In this document: piece after piece, positions 36,201 through 43,518 of the stretch | Layout of the letters: each line of letters begins with the position of its first letter | Numbering within the stretch: position 1 is the first letter of the stretch | Assembly: GCF_910577345.1 (NCBI RefSeq) | Contig: NZ_CAJTMT010000022.1 | Coordinates: 1-55,028, forward strand | Length of the DNA stretch: 55,028 nucleotides | DNA from: an uncultured Duncaniella sp. | GTDB taxonomy: Bacteria; Bacteroidota; Bacteroidia; Bacteroidales; Muribaculaceae | Reading direction: 5' to 3' | Program-made: the position numbers and the translations under genes | The notes under the pieces: generated by a model | Told to the model about the DNA's origin: nothing | The model's input: the letters and a program-made list of their open reading frames with translations, nothing else | Databases searched by the model: none

Positions 36201-36463
36201 TTGGTGATAGGCACATCCTGTGAAGTCATACCCACATAGCTTACGCGAAGCGACTTGGCACTCTGAGGCACGTTGGGAATTGAAAACTTACCGTCAACAT
36301 CGGTGCTGGCACCCAACTGGGTCCCCACTACCATCACGGAAGCTCCAACGACCGGTTCTTCGTCGTCGCCGGAGATGACAATACCTCTTACGGTCCTGGT
36401 CTGAGCGCTTGCACTGAGCGTGACCGCGAGGACTGTCATCAGCAAGAAAAATAGCTTTTTCAT
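33233..36463 (-). CDS. SusC/RagA-family TonB-linked outer-membrane transporter
   Basis: The 1076-residue TonB-dependent transporter has a signal peptide (MKKLFFLLMTVLAVTLSASA), a carboxypeptidase-regulatory-like domain (about 24-95, TVRGIVISGDDEEPVVGASV), the plug (about 110-225, SNVMQALQGKVAGLQIQE and NIRGLGSINGSNQPLYVVDG) and a 22-strand barrel to the end (RTFGLNLKVNF). No STN domain, so it is not itself a transducer for an anti-sigma partner. It is first of four operon genes. No sigma/anti-sigma pair or HTCS regulator lies next to it, so control is probably elsewhere. Confidence 0.95.
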   Translation of the reverse strand: MKKLFFLLMTVLAVTLSASAQTRTVRGIVISGDDEEPVVGASVMVVGTQLGASTDVDGKFSIPNVPQSAKSLRVSYVGMTSQDVPITKGEIRIVLGLNSELLDEVVVTALGISRSEKSLGYSATQVSSKEIESAQSSNVMQALQGKVAGLQIQETSSAPGAAPNVNIRGLGSINGSNQPLYVVDGVPLQNSSYSGQGNAVSTGGVTNISPDDIASLTVLKGAAATSLYGSRAANGVIIITTKSGSKGDGKNYSITYSGNVEASRVAFLPEMQNKWGQGWNGNQTYIENGSWGPALDGSRQVYGPIWNHQQLIHTYDAKKNNVRDFFDTGWSQKHNVALSGVSKDQAMTYYLSYGFAGVDGMIPTDQDSYRRNTISFRGSYQPEKWIKVSSSMNFANYRTKTVGTYQGTSVMDGVLEMPRDVSIVDMKNLSSPFNTPEAYFTPYGITNPYWALNNNKFETYGKQIYGKLQLDLMPVDGLTLTYRFGLDYSDYDNKMGYPQIALDDALIDEDYGYAPSNMNQAGYVYAYYRRAHELNHDFLANYNKKFLDNRLDVNVTAGVNVNERYSTYLRGQSDDLAINTGYWQLGNGATWTTLGEGQTKRRMVGLFGYLSLGWDDFLFLDVTGRNDWSSTLPINKNSFFYPGVTLSGIFTRFIEDKSVLSFGKIRLAYGKTGNDADPYYTSTNYSQAYTNGYYGNYIIQFPFNSVNSFMASNTSGSNTLRPEMTSEFEVGTNLKFFNGRIDLDATYYNRVTDDQIFTLPIDPSTGFSYQVTNFGKVRNRGVELMLNTIPVQLPNFQWELGLNFSVNRNKVLSMPESLEGGKVNIYNFSAGDDAVYMYAEEGKPLGTYYTYLPQFVTDKDSPYYGSPIVDSHGQPVISDELQYTGSTMNHKWTGGVTTSFTAYGVTLSAALDVRYGGKMFSRTKNLMQFTGNGAVTGYNERRPFIIPNSVVDNGDGSYSENTTPIYIADSSYQTYFNDYGWGNGGMAYLINRTYAKLRNISLSWNVPSKWLSKIYLKELVVTAYCNNAFIWTAKDNRYVDPETTSVTSYGDLAYGFGELYCNPSSRTFGLNLKVNF

Positions 36464-36860
36464 ACTAATTGGAATTAAACATATATAAACTGCGATAAAA
36501 CTTTCTTAACAAAAAAATATTAAATACTCATATCTTGATTTTATTGGCTTATTGTACCTACAACATGGAGAGAATGTATAATATGTAGTATTTAGGCTGT
36601 AGTTTTGTGACGATTTGCAACAATTAAACTGATTAAAATAGCAAATTGATACACTAACGTGTTGCAAAGGAACGAATAAAAATTATTAAAACCTAAAAAT
36701 TACCCCCCCCCAATTGTTAATAAAATATAATACAAAAGTTAAATTAATTTAACACAATTATACATATTTATTCTTTTACAGACTTTTTCCATTTTTCAAA
36801 ATACCACCATTTACCTACCAAAATCCCCCTATAACCGACAAATCAGGCAACTCTATGGAT
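36464..36860. other. AT-rich upstream region of the Sus-type operon with a C9 tract
   Basis: No gene is seen. A run of nine C residues sits at 36703-36711, about 240 bp upstream of the SusC-like ATG. A minus-strand TTCCTTTG at about 36664-36671 is a possible -7 box (T for A in the second position). Homopolymer runs of this kind can slip in replication and alter transcription. Confidence 0.5.
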
Positions 36861-36891
36861 ATGCGTCATCGTGTAGGCTATACAAAAAGGC

Positions 36892-36935
36892 AACCGGGTC
36901 CGGATTCAAACGCTTTTTTGAATCCGGGCCCGGTT
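36892..36935. terminator. Strong bidirectional terminator
   Basis: AACCGGGTCCGGATTCAA (36892-36909) pairs with TTGAATCCGGGCCCGGTT (36918-36935) over 18 bp with one G-T pair. T-rich sequence follows on the plus strand (TTTTTATT) and on the minus strand (GCCTTTTTG). It ends the PepSY-like gene whose stop is at 36972. Confidence 0.85.
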
Positions 36936-36971
36936 TTTATTGCAAAGTCAGGCAGAAATGTATTTTTAAGT

Positions 36972-37427
36972 TTAGCTGTCGTAGCCGATGAATGTAAAAT
37001 CAGAATCGAAAAGAAGCTCGGTACCGTCAAGCAGCTCCACTTCATAACCCCAATACTTATAGGTAATCTCGTGGATGCCCATATTTCCGAAATGCAGACC
37101 CACATATTCGCTGATTTCAGGCACGACACCCGTCGGGATGCGCTGACCTTTGGCAGCTTCGATATGAGTCCAGTCGCCATACTCATCAAATTCAATTTCC
37201 AGACCGCTGGCGAATTCAACCTCATACTTCAATGTGTCATGTTCGATCTCCTTTGTGACTTTAACTACCCTTTCGCCGGGATAGAATGTGGAAATAAAGG
37301 ATTGAGTGTTGATAGGAAGGTCGGAAATCGAGATGGGCACATCCCAATCGTCGTCGTCATTATCCGAACAACTCCATGCAACGCATGAAAACACGCACAC
37401 CATAAGCAATAGATAGAACTTCTTCAT
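36972..37427 (-). CDS. PepSY-like (DUF2874-type) lipoprotein
   Basis: The 151-residue lipoprotein (lipobox CVAWSCSDN, then a DDDDW cluster) has two PepSY-like beta-alpha repeats: INTQSFISTFYPGERVVKVT with YEVEFASGLEIEFDEYGDW (about 40-90), and VPEISEYVGLHFGNMGIHEI with GYEVELLDGTELLFDSDFTF (about 100-148). This is the small BLIP-like Bacteroidetes family of unknown role, thought to bind peptides or inhibit proteases. It stands alone upstream of the Sus operon. Confidence 0.85.
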   Translation of the reverse strand: MKKFYLLLMVCVFSCVAWSCSDNDDDDWDVPISISDLPINTQSFISTFYPGERVVKVTKEIEHDTLKYEVEFASGLEIEFDEYGDWTHIEAAKGQRIPTGVVPEISEYVGLHFGNMGIHEITYKYWGYEVELLDGTELLFDSDFTFIGYDS

Positions 37428-37589
37428 CAGTTTATGAATTTGAAAAATTGTGAGTAACTGTTAACTTTCAGTCAAACACTCCGGCGACAACTAAAGTTCA
37501 CTCCAACTGTGAAATTATATCAACAAGGAGCTTGATAATGACGGGAAGATTAACTATCCATAAATATGTACATATTTTTGTACATAATT

Positions 37590-37621
37590 TTTGTTTGTAT
37601 GAGTAAAAACAACTATCTTTA
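37590..37621 (+). promoter_or_regulatory. Probable promoter of the YefM/YoeB operon
   Basis: TTTG boxes at 37590-37593 and 37594-37597 precede TATCTTTA (37614-37621), one base from the -7 consensus TATCTTTG. The antitoxin ATG at 37646 is 24 nt downstream. Confidence 0.45.
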
Positions 37622-37645
37622 CATTGCAATAAAAATGACCGACAG

Positions 37646-37897
37646 ATGAATACGATAAGCGTAAGCAATTTCAGAAACAACATGGCCGCCTCTCTCAACC
37701 GGGTGGATAATGGCGAAAGCATCCTCATCCGCAGAAACAAGCAGCTATATGCTATCATCCCCGTCAGCGAGGATGAACTCACTGTCACACCCGAATTGCA
37801 GGAAAAAATCAATGAGGCACGCAAAGCATACCGCAACCATGAATGCATTGAATGCAGCACTCATGAAGAACTCGATGAATTTTTCAACTCTCTCTGA
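37646..37897 (+). CDS. Phd/YefM-family antitoxin
   Basis: The 83-residue protein begins NTISVSNFRNNMAASLNRVD, the YefM dimerisation/DNA-binding fold, continues ESILIRRNKQLYAIIPVSED, and ends with a helical, acidic toxin-binding tail (ECSTHEELDEFFNSL). It overlaps the toxin gene by one base (TGATG at 37895-37899), giving translational coupling. Repression of its own promoter is the family rule. Confidence 0.92.
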   Translation: MNTISVSNFRNNMAASLNRVDNGESILIRRNKQLYAIIPVSEDELTVTPELQEKINEARKAYRNHECIECSTHEELDEFFNSL

Positions 37898-38169
37898 TGT
37901 ATAGCCTAAACTTTCACCCAAAAGTCAGCAAAACTATCGGGAAGTGGAAAAAATCCAATCCATTCCTGCATAAGAAACTACTAAAGATACTCCATGAACT
38001 CATGGAGCATCCACGCACGGGCACAGGCCATCCAGAAGCGCTGAAAGGAGGAGGAGACGTGACTTATTCACGTCATATAAGCGCTCACGACCGGATTATA
38101 TATGATATTTATGATGATAAGGTCATGGTAATGGTAATTGAACTTGAAGGCCATTACAACGACAAATAG
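37897..38169 (+). CDS. Txe/YoeB-family toxin
   Basis: The 90-residue RelE-fold ribosome-dependent mRNA endonuclease has the family blocks LLKILHELMEHPRTGTGHPE, ALKGGGDVTYSRHISAHDRI and a C-terminal HYNDK whose His/Tyr align with the YoeB catalytic end (HY). Together with the antitoxin it forms a complete type II module. The module sits between the Sus-type operon and the pectin enzyme gene. Confidence 0.92.
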   Translation: MYSLNFHPKVSKTIGKWKKSNPFLHKKLLKILHELMEHPRTGTGHPEALKGGGDVTYSRHISAHDRIIYDIYDDKVMVMVIELEGHYNDK

Positions 38170-38311
38170 GCTGCGGTAAATTCACAATCATTCTTAAAAT
38201 GCGGACATCTCCGCAGGGTGGGATTTGGCAATAAATCAGATAATTAATATATTTGCAAAAGAATTTAAAGTTAAGAAATACATTTTTAATAAACCACCTA
38301 AAATCCTACCT

Positions 38312-41300
38312 ATGAAAGAAATCTACCGCTATCTTGCAGTGGGGGCTCTCGTAGCAGCAGGTTGGCAAAGTGTGGACCTCTATGCCCAGCAACCGGGCGA
38401 AAAAGATCCATCGTGCATTGTCGAGAAATGGACCGACACCTCAACCTCCCCGAAAATCATCGACATCAACTTTTCCGACACCTCCTGGCCCAACACATGG
38501 GGCAATTCAGGCACCGGAATGCAATGTCCGGAATTCGCATCGGGTGTCTATGTCAACGCCGTCCTCACAACTCCGGCTATCGGCTCGGAAGGCGTGAACT
38601 ATCCGATTCTATTCCACAACTGCACCTTCGCCACCACCGCTTCGAGCAACGGACTTGCGGCCGCTACGGCAGCATTCTCACGCCAGTATTACGAAGACAA
38701 GAACGCGACAACCTACAACGACTGGAAGCAGCCCGGCCACACGACCTATCTTGAAGACAACATCGTGTTTGAAAACGGCAAGCCCGTCAAAGGCGAGGCC
38801 GGATTCGTACAGATGTGTCGCAATCCATCCGAAGACGGCGTGACATCGCTCCACGGATGGATGGAAATCGACCACATCCCCTACGTCGAACGCATACAGT
38901 GGTCATGGTCATCAACCTCATGGGGCCGCGGTATCAAGTGTGACATCAAGGTCGGCGATGGCGACTGGGAACCCCTCGTATGGATGGGTTCGGAGAAGCA
39001 CAAGTCTGGCTACACCATCTTCTCTGACCAGGGATATTTCATGGAGAATGTCATCGACAAGAAAGATGTCTCACTCCGCTGGAGAGTCTGGGACGGCGAC
39101 GGCGCTGCAAACAGCGATTCGCAGGTGCAGAAAGCAGACTTCTCATGGCAGACAATCGACCCGCTCGCACAGCGTCAGGCTCCCCGTGTCCATAAGCTCA
39201 AAATCTACGGCGACCAACTGACTGCCGAAGCTGCAGCCTACGCCAAAGCCAATCCCGTCGGAGCTGTCGGCGAGCTGACCGACCTCTCGAAATTCGGATT
39301 TGAAGGTGGAGGCGATGAACCCGAACAGCCCGCGGTTCCCGCCCCCGACGACGATGCGGAAATCACACTCCTCTACGTCAACCCTGACGGCTCAGGCGAC
39401 CACACCACCATCCAGGCTGCGATCGACGCCGTGCCCGACGGCAACCGTGGCATCATCTACATTGCTCCCGGTGTCTATGACGAGAACATCTATTGCGGCA
39501 CCCGCCAGAAGCACGACAAGTTTATCTCGCTCATCGGCGCTGACGCTGCAACAACCATCCTCACATCGTCAAAGGACCGCGATAGCGGAAGCATCAGCCA
39601 ATACTACGACTGCAGCGCTCTCAACGTCTATACCCCGCGCTTCTATGCCGAGAACCTGACCATCCGCAACACTGCCGGAAATGTAGGCCGAGCCGAAGCA
39701 CTCTACACCGAAGCAGATGCTCATGTCTTCAAGAACTGCATCATCTCCGGCTATCAGGATACCTACAAAGCCGCAGGAGGTTCACGCGGATATTTCACCG
39801 GTTGCACCATCTCCGGCGCGACAGACTTCATCTATGACAGCGGTCTCGAATGGTTCGAAAATTGCACCATCCTCTGCTTGAATGGGGGAGGCTATATCGC
39901 GGCTCCTTCCGACTCGCGCCTTGTGCTTTCGCAGCGCATGTATCCCGAACTCTCGGAGTCGAAATTCCGCGCAGGTCTCTTCTTCCGCAACTGCGACATC
40001 AAGGCTGAAGAGGGCGTTGCTGACGGCAAATACTACCTCGGCCGCCCGTGGAAAGAGGATGCCGGCACAATGTTCATCAACTGCCGCCTCGGCTCCCATA
40101 TCAATGCTCTCGGCTGGAAAGACTGGAGCGGAAGCGAGAACACAGCTTCATTCTATGAATACGGCAACACTGATGCAGCCGGAAACCCGATTGCTACCTC
40201 AGGACGCGTATCCTTCAGCCACCAAGCTACAGAGGCTGAGGTGAAGGCCTACATGAATCCTGAATTCCTGTTCTCTGAATTATCCGACGTGCCCTTTGAT
40301 TTCGCAGGCATCCTCGAAGGCGCGCCCGCACCTACTAATTTTTCAGTTTCGTCAGGTTCGATTTCTTGGGAAGGCAATGATGCAAGCGTAGCCTACATCA
40401 TCCGTCTCAACGGCAACTTCGTCGCCATGACCGCCGACAGCACTTTCGAGCTTTCTGACGGCACTTCGGCAACAGACTATAGCGTTGCTTCGGTTTCACG
40501 CCACGGCGTGACCTCAGAGGCCGTAAACGTCCCCAAAGATGTCCGTCCCCTCGCATTCCCGACCGCTGAAGGTTTCGGCAAATATGCAACCGGTGGCCGT
40601 GGCGGAAAGGTGGTCAAGGTGACAAGCCTCGCCGATGACAATTCCGAGGGTACACTCCGCTGGGCCTTCAACCAGTATCCCGGCGAACCCATCACAATCG
40701 TCTTTGAGGTGAGCGGTGAAATCGTGCTCAACTCCGACATGCGTGTCAAGCGTTCCGACTGGACTCTCGCTGGACAGACCGCACCCGGCGAAGGCATCGT
40801 CATCACCCACAACAAAGTCAATTTCGGAGGTTCTGAAAACTTCATCGTGCGCAATGTCCGCTTCCGTGTCGGACAGAAAGATGTCAAGGGAAATGTGCTT
40901 GCCGCAAATGCTCTCGGAGCCGAGAACTGCATGAACTTCATCATCGACCACTGCTCGTTCGGATGGTCGGTCGAGGAGAATATGAACACCGCCGATTCCC
41001 ACTTCCTCACCGTCCAGTATTCGATGGTCCACGAAGGTCTCTATGACGCCGGACATTCGAAGGGTGCCCGTGGCTACGGCTGCCAGTGGGGCGGTTCGCC
41101 TGCCACATACCACCACAATCTTCTTGCCCACAACAACAGCCGCTCACCTCGTCTGAACGGCGCGCGTGGCGAGGACTATGTGGTGTTCATGGAATACGTC
41201 AACAACGTCAACTACAACTACGGAAAACGCGGCGGATGCTACGGCGGTGAGAACACTGCTGAGATTTCCAAGTTCAACGGCAACAATTCGGCCCACGAAT

Positions 41301-42202
41301 GTAACTTCATGAACAACTACTACAAGCCCGGTCCCGTTTCGGATAAGTCGAAGGTAGAGTTCGTGAATTCAAGCTACGCCCGTCCCGGTGCCACCTCATG
41401 GGGTCCCGCGAAGTGGTATGTTAACGGTAACATCGCCGAGGGTATCGCCAACGCCACAGCCGACAACTGGCAGGGAATGGCAGCGGAGACCTACAGTCTC
41501 TCCGACATCCGTGTCGACGAGCGCATCGTGACAAAGACTCCGTGGTACAGATACAGCGTTGTCAAGCCCTACGGTCAGTATGTCCCCGAGGAATACATGC
41601 TCTATGACTTCGAGAGTGCAGAGGATGCCTTCAAGACAGTTGTAGCCAAAGCAGGTACAGTCAACCGCGATGCAGTCGAACGCCGAGTGGCAGCCGACGT
41701 GCAGAACGGAACCGGCAGCCATGGCAACAACGGTATTATCGACACTGAGAACGACGTCGAGGGCTTCTATGAGTATGACAAGAATTACACTGTACCGACC
41801 GACACCGACGGCGACGGTATGCCCGATGAATGGGAGAAGAAAAACAATCTCAACCCTGAGATTGCCGACAACAATCTTCTCAATTCAGAAGGCTATACAG
41901 CCCTTGAAGTATATCTGAATTCGCTCATGGGTGAGCTTATGACAAACGATTTCGGACAGAGCGGAATCGAGAGTGTCATCGTCAGAACTGAGGTTTCCTA
42001 CGACAGCTTCACACACACTCTCACCACCGGCGACGAGGCCATCGGTGCAAACCTTGAGGTCTATGGAATGGACGGCAGACTGATGGATTCGCTCCGCGTA
42101 TCGGCCCGCGAGACTTCACTCGAACACCTCGCTCCCGGCCTCTATCTGCTCCGTCTCAGCTCCCGCACGATTGCTCCGGCAACGCTTAAGATCAAGCGCT
42201 AA
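38312..42202 (+). CDS. Pectinesterase (CE8)-pectate lyase (PL1-like) fusion with C-terminal sorting domain
   Basis: The 1296-residue secreted enzyme starts at 38312 (MKEIYRYLAVGALVAAGWQS, signal peptide); the frame is open to 38225 but the extra residues are not signal-like. Residues ~40-345 form a beta-rich domain of unknown type. CE8 (about 353-663) shows YQDTY with Gln482-Asp483, GATDFIYDSG with Asp505 and LGRPW with Arg578; the Gln usually found in the GQAVAL segment is Arg460 here (GRAEAL). An Fn3-like linker follows (about 665-745). The PL1-like parallel beta-helix (about 750-1050) includes NFIIDHCSFGWS. A thrombospondin-type Ca-binding motif DTDGDGMPDEWE is near 1163 and a Por-secretion-like tail (LEVYGMDGRLMDSL) ends the protein. 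It would de-esterify and cleave homogalacturonan. Confidence 0.88.
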   Translation: MKEIYRYLAVGALVAAGWQSVDLYAQQPGEKDPSCIVEKWTDTSTSPKIIDINFSDTSWPNTWGNSGTGMQCPEFASGVYVNAVLTTPAIGSEGVNYPILFHNCTFATTASSNGLAAATAAFSRQYYEDKNATTYNDWKQPGHTTYLEDNIVFENGKPVKGEAGFVQMCRNPSEDGVTSLHGWMEIDHIPYVERIQWSWSSTSWGRGIKCDIKVGDGDWEPLVWMGSEKHKSGYTIFSDQGYFMENVIDKKDVSLRWRVWDGDGAANSDSQVQKADFSWQTIDPLAQRQAPRVHKLKIYGDQLTAEAAAYAKANPVGAVGELTDLSKFGFEGGGDEPEQPAVPAPDDDAEITLLYVNPDGSGDHTTIQAAIDAVPDGNRGIIYIAPGVYDENIYCGTRQKHDKFISLIGADAATTILTSSKDRDSGSISQYYDCSALNVYTPRFYAENLTIRNTAGNVGRAEALYTEADAHVFKNCIISGYQDTYKAAGGSRGYFTGCTISGATDFIYDSGLEWFENCTILCLNGGGYIAAPSDSRLVLSQRMYPELSESKFRAGLFFRNCDIKAEEGVADGKYYLGRPWKEDAGTMFINCRLGSHINALGWKDWSGSENTASFYEYGNTDAAGNPIATSGRVSFSHQATEAEVKAYMNPEFLFSELSDVPFDFAGILEGAPAPTNFSVSSGSISWEGNDASVAYIIRLNGNFVAMTADSTFELSDGTSATDYSVASVSRHGVTSEAVNVPKDVRPLAFPTAEGFGKYATGGRGGKVVKVTSLADDNSEGTLRWAFNQYPGEPITIVFEVSGEIVLNSDMRVKRSDWTLAGQTAPGEGIVITHNKVNFGGSENFIVRNVRFRVGQKDVKGNVLAANALGAENCMNFIIDHCSFGWSVEENMNTADSHFLTVQYSMVHEGLYDAGHSKGARGYGCQWGGSPATYHHNLLAHNNSRSPRLNGARGEDYVVFMEYVNNVNYNYGKRGGCYGGENTAEISKFNGNNSAHECNFMNNYYKPGPVSDKSKVEFVNSSYARPGATSWGPAKWYVNGNIAEGIANATADNWQGMAAETYSLSDIRVDERIVTKTPWYRYSVVKPYGQYVPEEYMLYDFESAEDAFKTVVAKAGTVNRDAVERRVAADVQNGTGSHGNNGIIDTENDVEGFYEYDKNYTVPTDTDGDGMPDEWEKKNNLNPEIADNNLLNSEGYTALEVYLNSLMGELMTNDFGQSGIESVIVRTEVSYDSFTHTLTTGDEAIGANLEVYGMDGRLMDSLRVSARETSLEHLAPGLYLLRLSSRTIAPATLKIKR

Positions 42203-42260
42203 AATTAATCCCCACGGCTGTCCGGCCACGCCCCACGACAGGCAAGCCGGACATGCCGTC

Positions 42261-42506
42261 TGTAGGGACGCGCTGTAGCGCGTATGCCCGATGAAATAGA
42301 AATTACCCTTGTAATTAAAGGGGTACAGAAATTCAAAAATAACAGAAATTACAGATGTTTTTTCAGCTACCGTAGACTTGATGAATTAATCAAATCTGCT
42401 TTGAAAAACGCCTGTAATTTCTGTCATTTTTGAATTTCTGTACCTCTTGATTTTCTCATGGAGTTTACTATTTCATCGGGCATACGCGCTACAGCGCGTC
42501 CCTACA
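42261..42506. repeat. Nested palindromic element, copy 2 (REP pair enclosing a long hairpin)
   Basis: Outer arms 42261-42298 and 42469-42506 are perfect reverse complements for 38 bp and contain the two REP cores. Inner arms 42321-42354 and 42411-42445 (GGTACAGAAATTCAAAAATA and complement) pair again. The loop 42370-42405 (GACTTGATGAATTAATCAAA) matches that of copy 1 at 9502-9745. It separates the convergent pectin enzyme and holin-like genes. Confidence 0.8.
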
Positions 42507-42604
42507 AGGACATTGTCGTTTGGTTATGATATTGGGGTTTGGTTACGACACATCGTGTTTTGACATGAATTTACCATGCGCGAGGACCGATAAGGCGGCA
42601 TTCA

Positions 42605-42985
42605 CTATTTGAGGCGGAGACGGGTAAGGAGGTCGAGAAGTTGGGCGACAGTGGTGCGGAGGTCGCCTTTCTCATCCGAGCGTTCGCAGATGCTCTTGAC
42701 CTCTATCAGAGCGAGCGCCAAGGCACCGAAAGATGTCAGGTAGGGAAAGAGCGGAATGAGGTTTACTCCGGAGCTTTTCAGATAGTGGAGCGAGGCAATC
42801 AGTAGCGCATCAATAATGGTCATGGAGAAGAGCGCGAGATAGTAGCGACCTATCTTGTCGACCGTGCGGCGAAGCCCGGAAGAGGTGCATTTTTCGCCTC
42901 TCATTTTGGCTTTCCTAACCCCGCTGATGAGGTCGGCAAGAACCGCGAGAAGCACACAGAAGTAATCGAGGAGAAGCATTTTCAT
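42605..42985 (-). CDS. Holin-like membrane protein
   Basis: The 126-residue protein has about three to four transmembrane segments (MLLLDYFCVLLAVLADLISG, YYLALFSMTIIDALLIASLH, LIPLFPYLTSFGALALALIE) and a basic cytoplasmic loop (RKAKMRGEKCTSSGLRRTVD), as in the phage-holin family of Bacteroidetes. No phage structural, lysin or integrase gene is near, so it is either a remnant or a domesticated membrane protein. Activity is not predictable. Confidence 0.7.
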   Translation of the reverse strand: MKMLLLDYFCVLLAVLADLISGVRKAKMRGEKCTSSGLRRTVDKIGRYYLALFSMTIIDALLIASLHYLKSSGVNLIPLFPYLTSFGALALALIEVKSICERSDEKGDLRTTVAQLLDLLTRLRLK

Positions 42986-42992
42986 TGCTTTA

Positions 42993-43241
42993 AAATTTAA
43001 AGTATAGAGATTAAAGTATAGAGTATAGATTTTTTAGTATAGAGGTTAAAGTATAGAGTATAGATAATAGTTTTGGCTGTAGGGACGCGCTGTAGCGCGT
43101 ATGCTAAATGAACTTTGGATGCACCAAATTCACACGGATTTTGAATCGGATTTTAAATCAAATTTGAATCGGATTTGAATCAAATTTGACTTGAATTTTA
43201 ACCCAAATTTGACTCGGATTTTGACCCAAATTTTGAATCGG
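42993..43241. repeat. TATAGAG module, REP and 11-12-nt array
   Basis: Two TATAGAG modules (42993-43072; CTATACTC complement words also present) run directly into a REP (43079-43104), then into about nine units of an 11-12-nt array alternating TTGAATCGGATT and TTAAATCAAAT types (43134-43241). The rest of the gap, to 43518, shows only short Ala/Pro-poor plus-strand ORFs with no support. Confidence 0.8.
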
Positions 43242-43518
43242 CCCCTTAACCGATTCCCCATAATATTCTCGCATCCCGATGAACCGCTATGCCAAATAAA
43301 CTACATTCCCGACATTGCAAAGTTAATATTCCGGACCCCGGTTTTTACTGCGATAATGCAAATCTCCCGCAAAAAAAATTCACATATTAAATCCCCAAAT
43401 AGCCGCCCCAAAATCCACCAAACAGCCGCCCCTAAATCCACCAAACAATGCCGCAAGTATGCAAGATCAATCACTCCAACCCACCCGCTCCGAGCCTGTC
43501 GAAACCGCCTCGATTCTC

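Noticed and set aside
42605..42985. Prophage
   Set aside because: Only one holin-like gene; no integrase, capsid, terminase or lysin in the neighbourhood.
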